Shown here one piece after another: positions 16,794 to 25,855 of a stretch of DNA of 39,496 nucleotides (its first letter is position 1; each line of letters opens with the position of its first letter). The notes below the pieces were generated by a model that was not told the DNA's origin, made no database searches, and saw nothing but the letters and a program-made list of their open reading frames with translations. This DNA comes from a virus: positions 1 to 39,496 of IMG/VR virus record IMGVR_UViG_3300046694_000324; one strand, given 5' to 3'. A program made the position numbers and the translations under genes.

Positions 16794-19003
16794 CAGAATA
16801 TCTTGTCCTTCTGTCCGAGGAGCGTAGAAACTACGTACGCCCCGATCTGGTCCATCCTGTCAGAGTGGTCGGCGCCCACGTCGTACTTCTCGTACGTCGT
16901 GTCCTGGTCACTCAGACGCTGGGTCTTCGTCTCTGAGTCGGCGCCCTTGCCGTCGACTATGACGGCCTTGGTGCCGTTGATGAGGGTGTTGGCCATCTGC
17001 ATCGGCGTGGAGTTCGCGGTGTTCTCTGTCTTGGTAGAGCCGAGCGGCAACTCCTTGGTGAGGTCGCGGGGAGTCCCTACGGCCTGGCCGTCGACCGTCT
17101 TGGTGAACTGTGAGTCGCCCTTGATGTGAGATAGCGCCGCGGTGATCTCTTCGAAGGTGAACGGAGACTTCTTGGAGTTAGACAGCGTGGCCAGCATCAT
17201 CGCGACCATAACCACGTTGTCGTTGACGTTCCCGTTGTCCATGTCGACCTGCGCGCAGGAGAGCATAGAACCGGTAGGGTCGACTACGTTGAAGATGGCC
17301 TTGGACAGGTTCGCGACCAGCTTCGTCAGGAGCCCGGCCGGGACCATAGAAGAGGCCGCTCCCAGTATAGTCTTTCCCGTGGGCGCCGTAGTCTGCATCT
17401 GTCGGAGGCCCGCGATGAGCCCTCCCAGGCGGTGCGCGTACGCGGCCTTGCCCCCGACCTGACCGACGTAGCCGTCCTCAGGCTTGTTGGTCACGCCGTC
17501 TACGACCGCGACGAGGAGGGGGTTGTTGAGCCTGATGGACTGGGGCAGGCCGAACTCACCGGAAACGTTAGACGGGTTGTTGAGCATCGAGACGTCCGTG
17601 ACCGGCCTGTAGCCTACGTCAGACGTCATCGGGAACACTTCCTGGTTCGGGTAGCCGTCCACGCTCCCGTTAGTCACTGTGGGGCACTTGATGAGCGAAG
17701 GGAGCAGCAGTGACAGGGCAGAGTTGAGGTCGTCAGAAGCAGTAGTCGGCGCGTCGTAGTCCACGTCGTAGTCAGCGGGCGTGTCGAAGTAGTCGGCTTT
17801 GACCTCCTGAGTAGACGCGTCTACTTCGGGGAGGACAGACGTCGTGACGCCCGAGATGTTGAGGTTGGCGCTGTACGCCAGCTTGATAGCGTTCTCTTCT
17901 GACTGGACGTACCCGTGTTCTATGCCGTACGTCAAGAAGTCCTGCAGGAGAGTCACGTCTCGCGAGACAGATACCGGCGCTATGGTCACGTTGAGGTTGA
18001 GTGAGCCGTCTGTCTGCACTACCCCGTCGTCCTGTGAGGTAGAGAAGTCCCTGTCGACGTTGACCAGCCTGGAGGGGTGTATGAGGTTGTTCTCGAAGCG
18101 AGTGCCGAAGATGTAGTTCTGTGACGACGCGTTGAGGATCACCGTGATGCGCGGAGCGTCGTCCAGGAAGTAGTCGAGGTAGAGCTCGTTGAAGTACAGG
18201 CTGTTGATCATGTCCTTGGCCACCAGGTAGACCGAAGACGGGGTGAAGCCCGGGAACGAGAGCGTGATCGCCTCGCCCATGTACGACTCGGCGTCGGGCG
18301 CGTAGTAGACCTGTTCCGTGAAGCCGCTGAACACCTGGACCTTAGAGTCGTCCCCGTCCAGCAGGTACTTGACCACCGGCTCGTAGACGTTCACTGCGAG
18401 GTTCATCAGGTTCTTCACGATGATCTTCTTTGACAGCCCGACCTGAGACAGGAGGGTCTGCGGCCGCAGACGGTACACCAGGAGGTCTCGAAGGGTCAAG
18501 TGCGGCGACAGCGGGTAGTCGACAGACGCGTAGTCATCGTCGGGCTCTATGGAGACGATGGTGTAGTCCACTGTAGACGATGACCTCACCGACGCGTACC
18601 CCACGTCTTGCTCGAACGCGACCAGCCCCTTCTGTTGCTCTTTCACAGAGCGGATCGTGCTCTTGATGTTCGTGATGAGCTGTGATATGTTGACGTAGCC
18701 GTCAAAGTTGAACTTGACGAAGGCCTCCTCGTCGGAAGTGCTGAGCGAAGAGACGTCTTTGCGGTTGGACGGAGACGTGACGTTACGTACTTTCTTTGTG
18801 AAAGTAAAGCTGTTAGTCCTCGTGTCGTAGTAGACGGGGTTGGTCTGAACGTTGCTCAGCAGGTCAGAGCCCGACGAGCCCTTGAGGCCGACGATGGGCA
18901 CCGCTATGAACGCGTATCGCGGGAACGACATCCCGCTCGCGAGGACCACCGTCTCTCCGTCTTCGCGGGCCCCCGCTGGCAGGAACATCTTGTAGTTAAG
19001 CAT
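16793..19003 (-). CDS. Unrecognised structural-region protein (736 aa)
   Basis: Not recognised. 736 residues between the gp5-like hub/spike gene and gp25. T4 has only small genes here (gp5.4 and others). It starts MLNYKMFLPAGAREDGETVV with no signal peptide or membrane segment. The first 350 residues look mixed alpha/beta; the middle (about 390-480) is acidic and low-complexity. The C-terminal part contains an Ala/Leu-rich helical region (AYAHRLGGLIAGLRQMQTT, then AGLLTKLVANLSKAIFNV) and ends in QIGAYVVSTLLGQKDKIF. One-base and few-base spacing to its neighbours strongly suggests a late virion or assembly protein, possibly in the hub. Confidence 0.75.
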   Translation of the reverse strand: MLNYKMFLPAGAREDGETVVLASGMSFPRYAFIAVPIVGLKGSSGSDLLSNVQTNPVYYDTRTNSFTFTKKVRNVTSPSNRKDVSSLSTSDEEAFVKFNFDGYVNISQLITNIKSTIRSVKEQQKGLVAFEQDVGYASVRSSSTVDYTIVSIEPDDDYASVDYPLSPHLTLRDLLVYRLRPQTLLSQVGLSKKIIVKNLMNLAVNVYEPVVKYLLDGDDSKVQVFSGFTEQVYYAPDAESYMGEAITLSFPGFTPSSVYLVAKDMINSLYFNELYLDYFLDDAPRITVILNASSQNYIFGTRFENNLIHPSRLVNVDRDFSTSQDDGVVQTDGSLNLNVTIAPVSVSRDVTLLQDFLTYGIEHGYVQSEENAIKLAYSANLNISGVTTSVLPEVDASTQEVKADYFDTPADYDVDYDAPTTASDDLNSALSLLLPSLIKCPTVTNGSVDGYPNQEVFPMTSDVGYRPVTDVSMLNNPSNVSGEFGLPQSIRLNNPLLVAVVDGVTNKPEDGYVGQVGGKAAYAHRLGGLIAGLRQMQTTAPTGKTILGAASSMVPAGLLTKLVANLSKAIFNVVDPTGSMLSCAQVDMDNGNVNDNVVMVAMMLATLSNSKKSPFTFEEITAALSHIKGDSQFTKTVDGQAVGTPRDLTKELPLGSTKTENTANSTPMQMANTLINGTKAVIVDGKGADSETKTQRLSDQDTTYEKYDVGADHSDRMDQIGAYVVSTLLGQKDKIF

Positions 19004-19006
19004 AGT

Positions 19007-22000
19007 TCAACCGCTCCATGTGACGCGTCCACCCGGACGCACGTCGACGTGCGTGAAGGTCGCGTACCGGCCCACTCCGTGTGCTGCCGGGATGTTGTTG
19101 ACCACGTAGTCGTGGACCTGCGCCGGCGTGTAGCCGGCTATAGTGATGTCTGATGCCCTGCCGTACATGTGCTGGGAATTCTTCGCGCCGCCGATCCTCT
19201 TGTTGTACCATGGTGGCCTCAGTCCGGAGTTGACCGTTACCTTGCCGAGCCTCCTCGACAGGACGTCCAGCACGTTCACTGCCAGCTTCGACAGGTTGGC
19301 CGCGATCTCGTCGGCTGACACCCTGCCGTTAGGGAGGTCTAGGTAGGCGGGCATGTCGAAGTTGTGTCCGCCTGACTGCAGCAGGTCGGCCAGCGTGAAG
19401 AACTCGCTGATCTTCTGGTTGCGGTCAGTGTACTTCGTGGCGAGGGGAGGCAGGGACACGTCGGCCTCAGAGCCGCGAGTGGCCGGCCCCGCACCGACGC
19501 CGGTGTTGGGACTCACGCTGTTCGAAGGAGTTGAGTTCAGCCCGGCGTTGGCGTCGAAAGACGGCGCGGGGTTGAAGACTCCCGGGTCTTTACTGAAGCA
19601 GTCCTTGTAGATGGACGCCGCGTAGCCGGCCCGGTTGCCCCACTCAGAGCCGGCATAGACACCGTTCCTCGCCGACTCGAAGCCGTTGAACCTCTCGTAG
19701 TAGGCCGCGCTCTTCACCGCGTCAGAGAGGTTGTTGGTCTTCCACGTCGTAGCGGCGCCGCCGGCTACGCCGTTGGGGTTGTTCTTGAGCTCGTACATCA
19801 CGTAGTCCAGCTGTCCGTCGACAGTAGACGACCTGTCTCCGAGGTAGGACTGCATCATCTCCTTGCGGCTGCCCGAGCTCGTCCACTGTGCGATGCCCGT
19901 CGCGCCGATGCTGTTGGTAGAAGTCGGGTTGAACCTGGACTCCTGCATGAACCCGCCCGCGTAGGCTGCTGCTGCTTCCTGGGTCATGCCGCGAGACACT
20001 AGCCCGTTCGCCACTGAGCAGCCCGAAGAAGACGACGAGCCGAGTGAGACCGTGTCTGACAGGTTAGACCGTGCCGCGTTAGACGGGTTAGCGGGAGACT
20101 GGGGGTTAGACGTCGCGCCCGAGTTGAACGCTGACCTGGACGGAGACGTCCCGGTGTTGTTACCCATCTCGTCGTGTGCCTCCATCTCCTGTCTCTTGCC
20201 GAACGTCATGTCGGCGGCTGAGGGGTTCGACTCGGGGCTCGACACTACCGCCACCGGCTGGAGCGTAGCCGGGAAGTCGAAGGTCGTGATAGTCGGCGTG
20301 TTAGTGTGGTCCGCGATGGTGCCCTCGTCGAACGAGTAGTGGGCGCCGTCGAGGGTGATGTTGCCACCCGCAGCGTTGATGCCTACCCCGCCCGACGCGT
20401 TGAGTGACATCTTGCCGCCGGTCGTGTTCTCGATTGAAGACCCAAACGTCTTGAGCGCCCCGGTCGCCGCGATGGTGCCGGCCCCCGCGGTCGAGGCCGA
20501 CAGGTCTCCCTTAGAGAATATGCTGGTGGCCCCGTTCGAAGCGAGGGCCAGGTTGCCGCGGGTCATCACTGTCCTGTTGCCCAGAGTCATGTCGACGCTG
20601 TAGTTCGACTTGATGGAGCTCGCGCCGGTAGTGACGGTCGAGCGCGACAGTCCTGCCTGGTCCACTACGGTGCCTGCCGTGAGGTCCTGGCGGTTGCCGC
20701 CCACCTGCAGGGAGTAGTCCTTGCCGACCTCGATGAAGTGTCCTGCCTTGGAGTGCTGCTTAGAGATGCCCTCTACGAGAGAAGACTTGTTCCCCGACAC
20801 GAACTCGTTGGTCTCTGCTGACACTATCGCGAAGCGGCCGCCCACTTCTATGATGAGGTCTCCCGCTATCTTGATCTTCTTGTTGCCGTTCACTGTCTCA
20901 GAAGCGTCACCGTTAGATACGATATTATGAGAACCTTGAGCAAGACTGTACAGGTCACCCTGAGCCATGTGGACGATAGAGCCGTCCGGCCTCGTCTCGT
21001 GCACAGACCCCGTAGGAGATGCCAGGACCATGCGCTGGTGACCCGGAGTATCATCAGCGTAGATGCCGTGACCACCAGGAGTTTCTCTAATGACGTGAGC
21101 GAGCCCATACTCTCCTCCCCAGCCCGAAGTCGGGACCTGGACCGGGTCTATCACGCCGACCGCTGTCCTGTTAGAAGCGTTCCTCGGCTCGTGGGTCGAG
21201 AACTTGGTGAGGTTGCCCTTGATGGCCTGTATGACCGGCGGCAGCCTGTTGGCAGACGAGACGCCGTTGTACCGGCCGACTACTGGGTAGTCCTGGCCGT
21301 AGTTGATCGACGGGTAGAGTGCTCGGGGGTCGTGGAACGCAGTGACAGTCGGGGTGACCCCGTCGAACTGGGACTTCACTGGTACGCTCTGAGTTCCCGC
21401 TACTTTCGGGGTGCCCGTAGCGGACACGTTGACGTTGTCCGGGAACACCTCCTTGAGGGCCTCGGACACGTTGAAGTTAGGCGCGACTCCAGTGCCGTCT
21501 TTCGTGAGGTTGTTGGCGCCGTCGATAACGGCCTTCGGGTACTTCTTCAGGAGCACCGTGAGCAGTCTCTTGAGCGCGTCGGTCTGTGCCGGAGTGAACC
21601 GCTCACCCATGGAAGCGGTGTAGTCCCTCTTCGAGTCGTCAGGGAGGCCGCCTATGAGGCACACCCTCACGGTGTTAGAAGCGGTGCCCCTCGAGACCAC
21701 CTGTGAGAGCCCGTCACCGCTGTCTATGGACTTTGAGAGCTGCCCCTTCGGGAATATCTGGCCCTGCGCGCTGATGACGAAGTGGTACTGGTCCAGCCCC
21801 GTGAAAGACTTGACCGGCAGAGAAGCGCTCGAGCGCCTCACTGAGTTGTGCTCGATCAGTATCATGCCGGCCTGGGCCGTAGAGTCGTCGAGGGCCTTCT
21901 CGTAGTTAGTCGAGACGTCTACCGTACCGCTCTTGGGGTTCACGTTGACGCCGTCTAGTGAAGACACTCCGAGCATAGAAGCCAGGCTCGTGTTGGCGTA

Positions 22001-22702
22001 CTTCGAGATGAACGACGATATCCCGTAGCCTTCTGTTGGGTTTGACCTTATCTTCTCGTTGTTGGATATGACGTCGTAGATCTGTGACGCGCGCAGGTCG
22101 TTGGTGGAGGACACGACCGAGAGTATGGAGTTGGCCTGGACTGACGAGCCCGGGACTATCGGGCCGGCCAGTCCTGAGGACACCACGTTGGCGTACGACG
22201 AGAGGTCTATAGCGGTGTTCGAGTCTGAGACAGTGGGGCCGTAAGACCCCGAGGCCGTAGACGTCGCCTGGTTCAGCGACACTGACTGCGTGAGGCCGGC
22301 CACGCCGTCGGCAGACGTTGTAGAGATAGACTGGCCAGAGTCGATGAGCGTCTGCTGGACGCGGGACGGGACGGGGTTGCCCGGAATGGTGCCGATGACT
22401 ATGGGCTGCTGTGCCGACCGGCCGTCAGAGAAGAAACCGATGACCCAGGAGCCCTCGACGAGGCCGTGCGTCGCGCCGATGCCAGACACGCCGGCCGATG
22501 TGGTCGGCAGCATGACGTGCGCCCAGGGCAGGTCGGCGGTGGGCACCAGCGACTTGCTGTCGGGGTGGTAGCCGATGCAGCGCGCCTGGACCCGGCCCTG
22601 CATCGCGGGGTCCTGGATGGACTCTATCACGCCCGCGAACCAGAAGTTGGTGTCGAACGTGCTGAAAGTCATGTCCGTGGTGGTGGGTACGAGTCTGTCC
22701 AT
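19007..22702 (-). CDS. 5: gp5-like baseplate hub/spike with lysozyme and M15 peptidase domains
   Basis: Central hub and membrane-puncturing device, 1231 residues (T4 gp5 is 575). Residues about 20-108 form the gp5 OB-fold start (FWFAGVIESIQDPAMQGRVQ, GSWVIGFFSDG, QQPIVIGTIPG). About 598-800 is a spike-like beta region with short Val/Gly repeats (VNGNKKIKIAG, VGGRF, VGKDYSLQVGGN). About 895-1037 resembles a phage tail lysozyme domain, with probable catalytic Glu921 in FMQESRFNP, then GATGIAQWT; Cys895 and Cys1035 could pair. About 1077-1231 is an M15-type peptidase: SGLRPPWYN, S-x-H at 1176-1178, GRASD with Asp1185, and HVD with His1218. Both enzymes lie after the spike, whereas T4 has one lysozyme before it. 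The start overlaps the gp27 stop by one base. Confidence 0.9.
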   Translation of the reverse strand: MDRLVPTTTDMTFSTFDTNFWFAGVIESIQDPAMQGRVQARCIGYHPDSKSLVPTADLPWAHVMLPTTSAGVSGIGATHGLVEGSWVIGFFSDGRSAQQPIVIGTIPGNPVPSRVQQTLIDSGQSISTTSADGVAGLTQSVSLNQATSTASGSYGPTVSDSNTAIDLSSYANVVSSGLAGPIVPGSSVQANSILSVVSSTNDLRASQIYDVISNNEKIRSNPTEGYGISSFISKYANTSLASMLGVSSLDGVNVNPKSGTVDVSTNYEKALDDSTAQAGMILIEHNSVRRSSASLPVKSFTGLDQYHFVISAQGQIFPKGQLSKSIDSGDGLSQVVSRGTASNTVRVCLIGGLPDDSKRDYTASMGERFTPAQTDALKRLLTVLLKKYPKAVIDGANNLTKDGTGVAPNFNVSEALKEVFPDNVNVSATGTPKVAGTQSVPVKSQFDGVTPTVTAFHDPRALYPSINYGQDYPVVGRYNGVSSANRLPPVIQAIKGNLTKFSTHEPRNASNRTAVGVIDPVQVPTSGWGGEYGLAHVIRETPGGHGIYADDTPGHQRMVLASPTGSVHETRPDGSIVHMAQGDLYSLAQGSHNIVSNGDASETVNGNKKIKIAGDLIIEVGGRFAIVSAETNEFVSGNKSSLVEGISKQHSKAGHFIEVGKDYSLQVGGNRQDLTAGTVVDQAGLSRSTVTTGASSIKSNYSVDMTLGNRTVMTRGNLALASNGATSIFSKGDLSASTAGAGTIAATGALKTFGSSIENTTGGKMSLNASGGVGINAAGGNITLDGAHYSFDEGTIADHTNTPTITTFDFPATLQPVAVVSSPESNPSAADMTFGKRQEMEAHDEMGNNTGTSPSRSAFNSGATSNPQSPANPSNAARSNLSDTVSLGSSSSSGCSVANGLVSRGMTQEAAAAYAGGFMQESRFNPTSTNSIGATGIAQWTSSGSRKEMMQSYLGDRSSTVDGQLDYVMYELKNNPNGVAGGAATTWKTNNLSDAVKSAAYYERFNGFESARNGVYAGSEWGNRAGYAASIYKDCFSKDPGVFNPAPSFDANAGLNSTPSNSVSPNTGVGAGPATRGSEADVSLPPLATKYTDRNQKISEFFTLADLLQSGGHNFDMPAYLDLPNGRVSADEIAANLSKLAVNVLDVLSRRLGKVTVNSGLRPPWYNKRIGGAKNSQHMYGRASDITIAGYTPAQVHDYVVNNIPAAHGVGRYATFTHVDVRPGGRVTWSG

Positions 22703-24018
22703 TAGTTCACCTGCGACTTCAGCTTAGAGTCCATGCCCGTGATGGTGCTGTTGAAGCCGTCTTTGTACAGGTCGAGCTGCATCGAGTGCTTGTCGGGGGC
22801 CAGGAAGATGTTTCGGACAGAACCGATGAGGTACCTCCCCGAGAGGTGCGGGTCCTCGGTGACGGCGTCGTCTGCGGTGAACTCCGGTATCGCGACCGTG
22901 ATCAGGTCTCCCGCGTCTACGGTAGAGTCTCCAGGGACAGTCACGGTCAGTGAGAGCTGGTTGAGGGCCAGGCGGTTCACGAGGTTCTTTCCCGCAGGCT
23001 TGACGAAGTTGAAGTTCTGGTCGACACGACGCTCCTTGAACGAAGTGATGTTACCCGAGAGCCCCATGGCGTCTGCGCGGGCGTACTTCTCGATGAAGGC
23101 CGTGGTGTTCATCCGCACGTTCGACACGTAGGGGTTGACTTCCTTGTAAGACGTCACGTTCGAGTAGATCATCTTGTCGTCGAATGAGTACTCGAGCGCC
23201 TCGTTGTTGAGCATGCCGTTCGACACGCGCTCGATGGTGTCGAACACGGAATTGACCTTGAACGAGAGGATGCGGCGGATATCGAGGCCGGTGTCGCGCT
23301 GGTTACCGAACTTGTCCGATATGTACGCGTAGTAGTTCTGCTCCTTGTTGAGGGGAGACGAGACGATGCCCGCGAAGTTCTTGAAGTACACCCCGTCGAA
23401 CCGCTCGAAGAAGAGGAAGAAGTGCTCTTCGGAGTCCTTGGACTTGACCCGGTCTGCCAGGAACTCGATGGCGTCGTAGGGGCGCATGTAGGGTATGACC
23501 AAGACCTTCGCGGGGTCTATGCACGCGTCGACGTTGAGGGTCTTGTCGCTCTGCAGGTACGTCGTCAGCACGTCCTTGACTATGTCCTCGGCGCTGGTGG
23601 TGTTCCTGTACGACTTGGCGACGAAGGTGCCGGCGTTAGCCAGTGCCTCTTCAGAGCAGAACTCCAGCACGTACGAGGACTTCGCCCCCTTCGTGTCGGG
23701 CATCACGTCACGGACGTGGTAGACGACTCCCTTGAAGACCTTAGCGGCGTTGCCGGGTGTGTTGAACTTGATCTCGATCTTCTCTTCGCCTATGATGGGC
23801 AGCCTGGTCAGGAGTGAGTGGGTGTCGACTATCAGGACGTTCCCGAAGATGCAGCTCTCGAACACCGAGTTGGTGATGTTCATCTCAGTGAAGATCTCAC
23901 GGACGTCCACCGTCTCCCCGGCGTGGTTCGTAATCTTGACGTAGGACACCTCTACGTTGTGGGCGATTCCGAAGTCGTCCGACGAGGTGTAGTCCGACAC
24001 GAGGTTGGCTTCAGCCAT
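22702..24018 (-). CDS. 27: Baseplate hub protein gp27-like
   Basis: Trimeric tail-hub ring joining the tube to gp5. 438 residues (T4 gp27 is 391). Domain layout fits: N-terminal tube-like part with MNITNSVFESCIFGNVLIVD and VFKGVVYHVRDV, a middle part with SAEDIVKDVLTTYL, then PYMRPYDAIEFLADRVKSKD-type helix (compare T4 FENYLSYVREVAL), and a C-terminal barrel with DAGDLITVAIPEF, HLSGRYLIGSVRNIF. Direct coupling to gp5 downstream and gp53 upstream supports the hub role. Similarity to T4 is weak at residue level, so the call rests largely on context. Confidence 0.83.
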   Translation of the reverse strand: MAEANLVSDYTSSDDFGIAHNVEVSYVKITNHAGETVDVREIFTEMNITNSVFESCIFGNVLIVDTHSLLTRLPIIGEEKIEIKFNTPGNAAKVFKGVVYHVRDVMPDTKGAKSSYVLEFCSEEALANAGTFVAKSYRNTTSAEDIVKDVLTTYLQSDKTLNVDACIDPAKVLVIPYMRPYDAIEFLADRVKSKDSEEHFFLFFERFDGVYFKNFAGIVSSPLNKEQNYYAYISDKFGNQRDTGLDIRRILSFKVNSVFDTIERVSNGMLNNEALEYSFDDKMIYSNVTSYKEVNPYVSNVRMNTTAFIEKYARADAMGLSGNITSFKERRVDQNFNFVKPAGKNLVNRLALNQLSLTVTVPGDSTVDAGDLITVAIPEFTADDAVTEDPHLSGRYLIGSVRNIFLAPDKHSMQLDLYKDGFNSTITGMDSKLKSQVN

Positions 24019-24532
24019 AGATACGTCCTATCTCAGCGACGACCTGCGGAGCGTACGAGGAGTCGATCAGTCGGATGTTCCTCTTGGCCTCGTTCAGCCC
24101 GTCCTCGTAGTCGTACGCGTACACAGGTGTGTTCCAGCCCGAGAGGAACTCCACGTCGAGCAGGTTCCTGGTCTCGTCGGTCATGTAGTAGTCGAAGTCG
24201 GGGTTCGACCAGTAGAGGAGCGTGCCCTGAGCGGCCTCGGCCGAGCCGTACTTCTTGACTATGAAGTCCTTGAACTCTGCCTGTGTGAGGGGCCAGTCAT
24301 AGTAGGGGTCCACTATGTCGTTGGCCATGTACACGAGCCAGTAGAGCTCGGAGTTCCCGTAGTAGTCGTACGCGACGGTGTCGGCCCGTTCCCCGTCGCG
24401 GATCACGAACGGGTGGAAGACCTGAACGGTGTCGAGGACGGACTTGATGATGTCGGTCTTGAGCATCAGGTTGCGGAGAGAAACCCCGCCGTAAGAGACG
24501 ACCGGGAAGTTCTCGAAGAACTTAGCTGGCAT
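24011..24532 (-). CDS. 53: Baseplate wedge protein gp53
   Basis: Clamps adjacent wedges together in the baseplate. 173 residues (T4 gp53 is 196). The hallmark is ADTVAYDYYGNSELYWLVYM followed by ANDIVDPYYDWPLT, matching T4 gp53 NAIYGNPQLYWVLLM and CNDNYDPYYGW. It ends with a helix near VVAEIGRIYG as in T4 (LIRIMEKSYG). It overlaps gp27 by 8 bases and gp48 by 11 bases. T4 also places 53 close to 5. Confidence 0.93.
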   Translation of the reverse strand: MPAKFFENFPVVSYGGVSLRNLMLKTDIIKSVLDTVQVFHPFVIRDGERADTVAYDYYGNSELYWLVYMANDIVDPYYDWPLTQAEFKDFIVKKYGSAEAAQGTLLYWSNPDFDYYMTDETRNLLDVEFLSGWNTPVYAYDYEDGLNEAKRNIRLIDSSYAPQVVAEIGRIYG

Positions 24533-25355
24533 TGGTCACTCCCGTAGTCTGGTTGCCCGTAGTGGTGGCCTGCTCTCCGTCGAAGTCCTCGCGGGTCAGC
24601 GCCTCTACTTCCTGGAGGGTGATAGATAGGGTGATAGTCACGGGGCTGCCGTCGATGAAGAACGCGTTCGGGCGCCCGTCGGTGTAGTCGACCTGCACGT
24701 CCTGTACCACGCTCTTGAAGACCGGGTAGAGGAACGACGACCCGTAGAAAGTGACGTAGACCTCGTCGGGGAAGCCGAGGATGAAGTTCGTCTTCCTCGA
24801 AGCGTGCATACGGAACCTCAGCTGCTTCACGATGTTCTGCAGGGCCACCGCCTCTGCCTGTGAGGTCGGCGACAGCTGCCATGTGAAGTTGTGCGTTCGC
24901 AGGTTAGTAGAAGTGAAGAGGTTGACGAGGTGGGGGTTCACGACAGTGCCCGAGAGGTAGTCTAGCACCTGTACCGGCTTGGTGTCAGAGAACGTAGACC
25001 TGACGAAGCCCTGAAGGGCCTGCTCGCCTATGGTCCTGTCGAGGTTGTTGGAGCCTGCGATCGAGCCCGCCTTCGACATGATCTGGTCATACGTCTCGAT
25101 GCCGGCCCCTATCCACGAGAGCTCTGACCCCGAGTAGTTGATCGAGTACTGCTCACGCAGGTTGAACGGGAGGGGGAGTATGACGTCGGCGGTCGTCGAC
25201 ACCTGAGTCGTCTGCACCTTGGGGTTAGACCTCGAGTACTTCGCGAAGCTGAAGCGGGAGTAGTAGTTACCCTGCGTGGCCGGGAACTGGAAAAGGTTCG
25301 ACGACGTCAGCGCCGAGCGGCTCTGGTCTATGGTGTCTCGGGGGTTGGTCGCCAT
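24522..25355 (-). CDS. 48: Baseplate tail-tube cap gp48
   Basis: Caps the hub and, with gp54, starts tube polymerisation. 277 residues (T4 gp48 is 364). The C-terminal half shows the conserved pattern: HNFTWQLSPTSQAEAVALQN, then FGFPDEVYVTFYG-like LGFPDEVYVTFYGSSFLYP, VQDVQVDYTDG and FFIDGSPVTITLSITLQEVE, ending ALTRE. T4 has VFTWDLTPRSTEDLMAI, CQIQSIRFDKTPNG and TFTLEITMREIITLNR. It is the first gene of the minus-strand late run, directly behind its own promoter at 25404. Confidence 0.88.
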   Translation of the reverse strand: MATNPRDTIDQSRSALTSSNLFQFPATQGNYYSRFSFAKYSRSNPKVQTTQVSTTADVILPLPFNLREQYSINYSGSELSWIGAGIETYDQIMSKAGSIAGSNNLDRTIGEQALQGFVRSTFSDTKPVQVLDYLSGTVVNPHLVNLFTSTNLRTHNFTWQLSPTSQAEAVALQNIVKQLRFRMHASRKTNFILGFPDEVYVTFYGSSFLYPVFKSVVQDVQVDYTDGRPNAFFIDGSPVTITLSITLQEVEALTREDFDGEQATTTGNQTTGVTNAS

Positions 25356-25362
25356 CGGTTCT

Positions 25363-25412
25363 CGATAAATAGTAGGAGAGATCAGTGCCGTCTCTAGTCG
25401 AGCTATTTATCG
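25363..25412. promoter_or_regulatory. Mirror pair of late promoters (10-bp inverted repeat)
   Basis: CGATAAATAG on the plus strand (25363-25372) and its perfect inverse on the minus strand (CTATTTATCG at 25403-25412), separated by 30 bases. The plus copy should start RNA near 25381 toward gp4; the minus copy should start near 25394 toward gp48. Because the promoters point toward each other, the two leaders would overlap by roughly 10-15 bases before diverging into the two arms. This one region can switch on both structural arms. Confidence 0.7.
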
Positions 25413-25420
25413 GAAAGTCA

Positions 25421-25855
25421 ATGGCCAAGAAGTATCACCAGGGCTTCTTCAAGCCGCGCAACCCGGAAAAGTACGACGGAGACCCTACCAAGATAGTGTA
25501 CAGGTCTTCGTGGGAGGCGCGGCTCATGGTCTACTTCGACGGGCACCCCGACGTAGTGAAGTGGAGCTCAGAAGAGGTCGTGGTCCCCTACTTTGACGTC
25601 TCTTCGGGGAAGTACCGCCGGTACTTCCCCGACTTCCTCATGACCAAGCGAGACGGCACCACCTACATGGTGGAAGTCAAGCCTGAGAAGGAGACGGTGC
25701 CTCCCGTGAAGGGCAAGAAGAAGACCACGAAGTACCTGCAAGAGGTGCTCACCTGGGGCACGAACGACAGCAAATGGAAAGCCGCGGAAGCCTACTGCAA
25801 GAAGCGCGGGTGGGTCTTCATCAAGATGACTGAGAAGGACATACCGGGTGCCTAG
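25421..25855 (+). CDS. 4: Head completion protein gp4 (gp50)
   Basis: Finishes the filled head before tail joining; family members resemble a TnsA-like nuclease fold. 144 residues (T4 gp4 is 150). Strong matches to T4: FKPRNPEKYDGDPTKIVYRS, WEARLMVYFDGHPDVVKWSS, EEVVVPY and YRRYFPDFLMT, then MVEVKPEKE. The D...ExK-like arrangement (PDF...VEVKP) is the nuclease-type signature. ATG 25421 is preferred because relatives begin just before F/YxGxFKPxN; a GTG at 25385 would extend the frame into the promoter region. It is the first gene of the plus-strand arm. Confidence 0.92.
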   Translation: MAKKYHQGFFKPRNPEKYDGDPTKIVYRSSWEARLMVYFDGHPDVVKWSSEEVVVPYFDVSSGKYRRYFPDFLMTKRDGTTYMVEVKPEKETVPPVKGKKKTTKYLQEVLTWGTNDSKWKAAEAYCKKRGWVFIKMTEKDIPGA

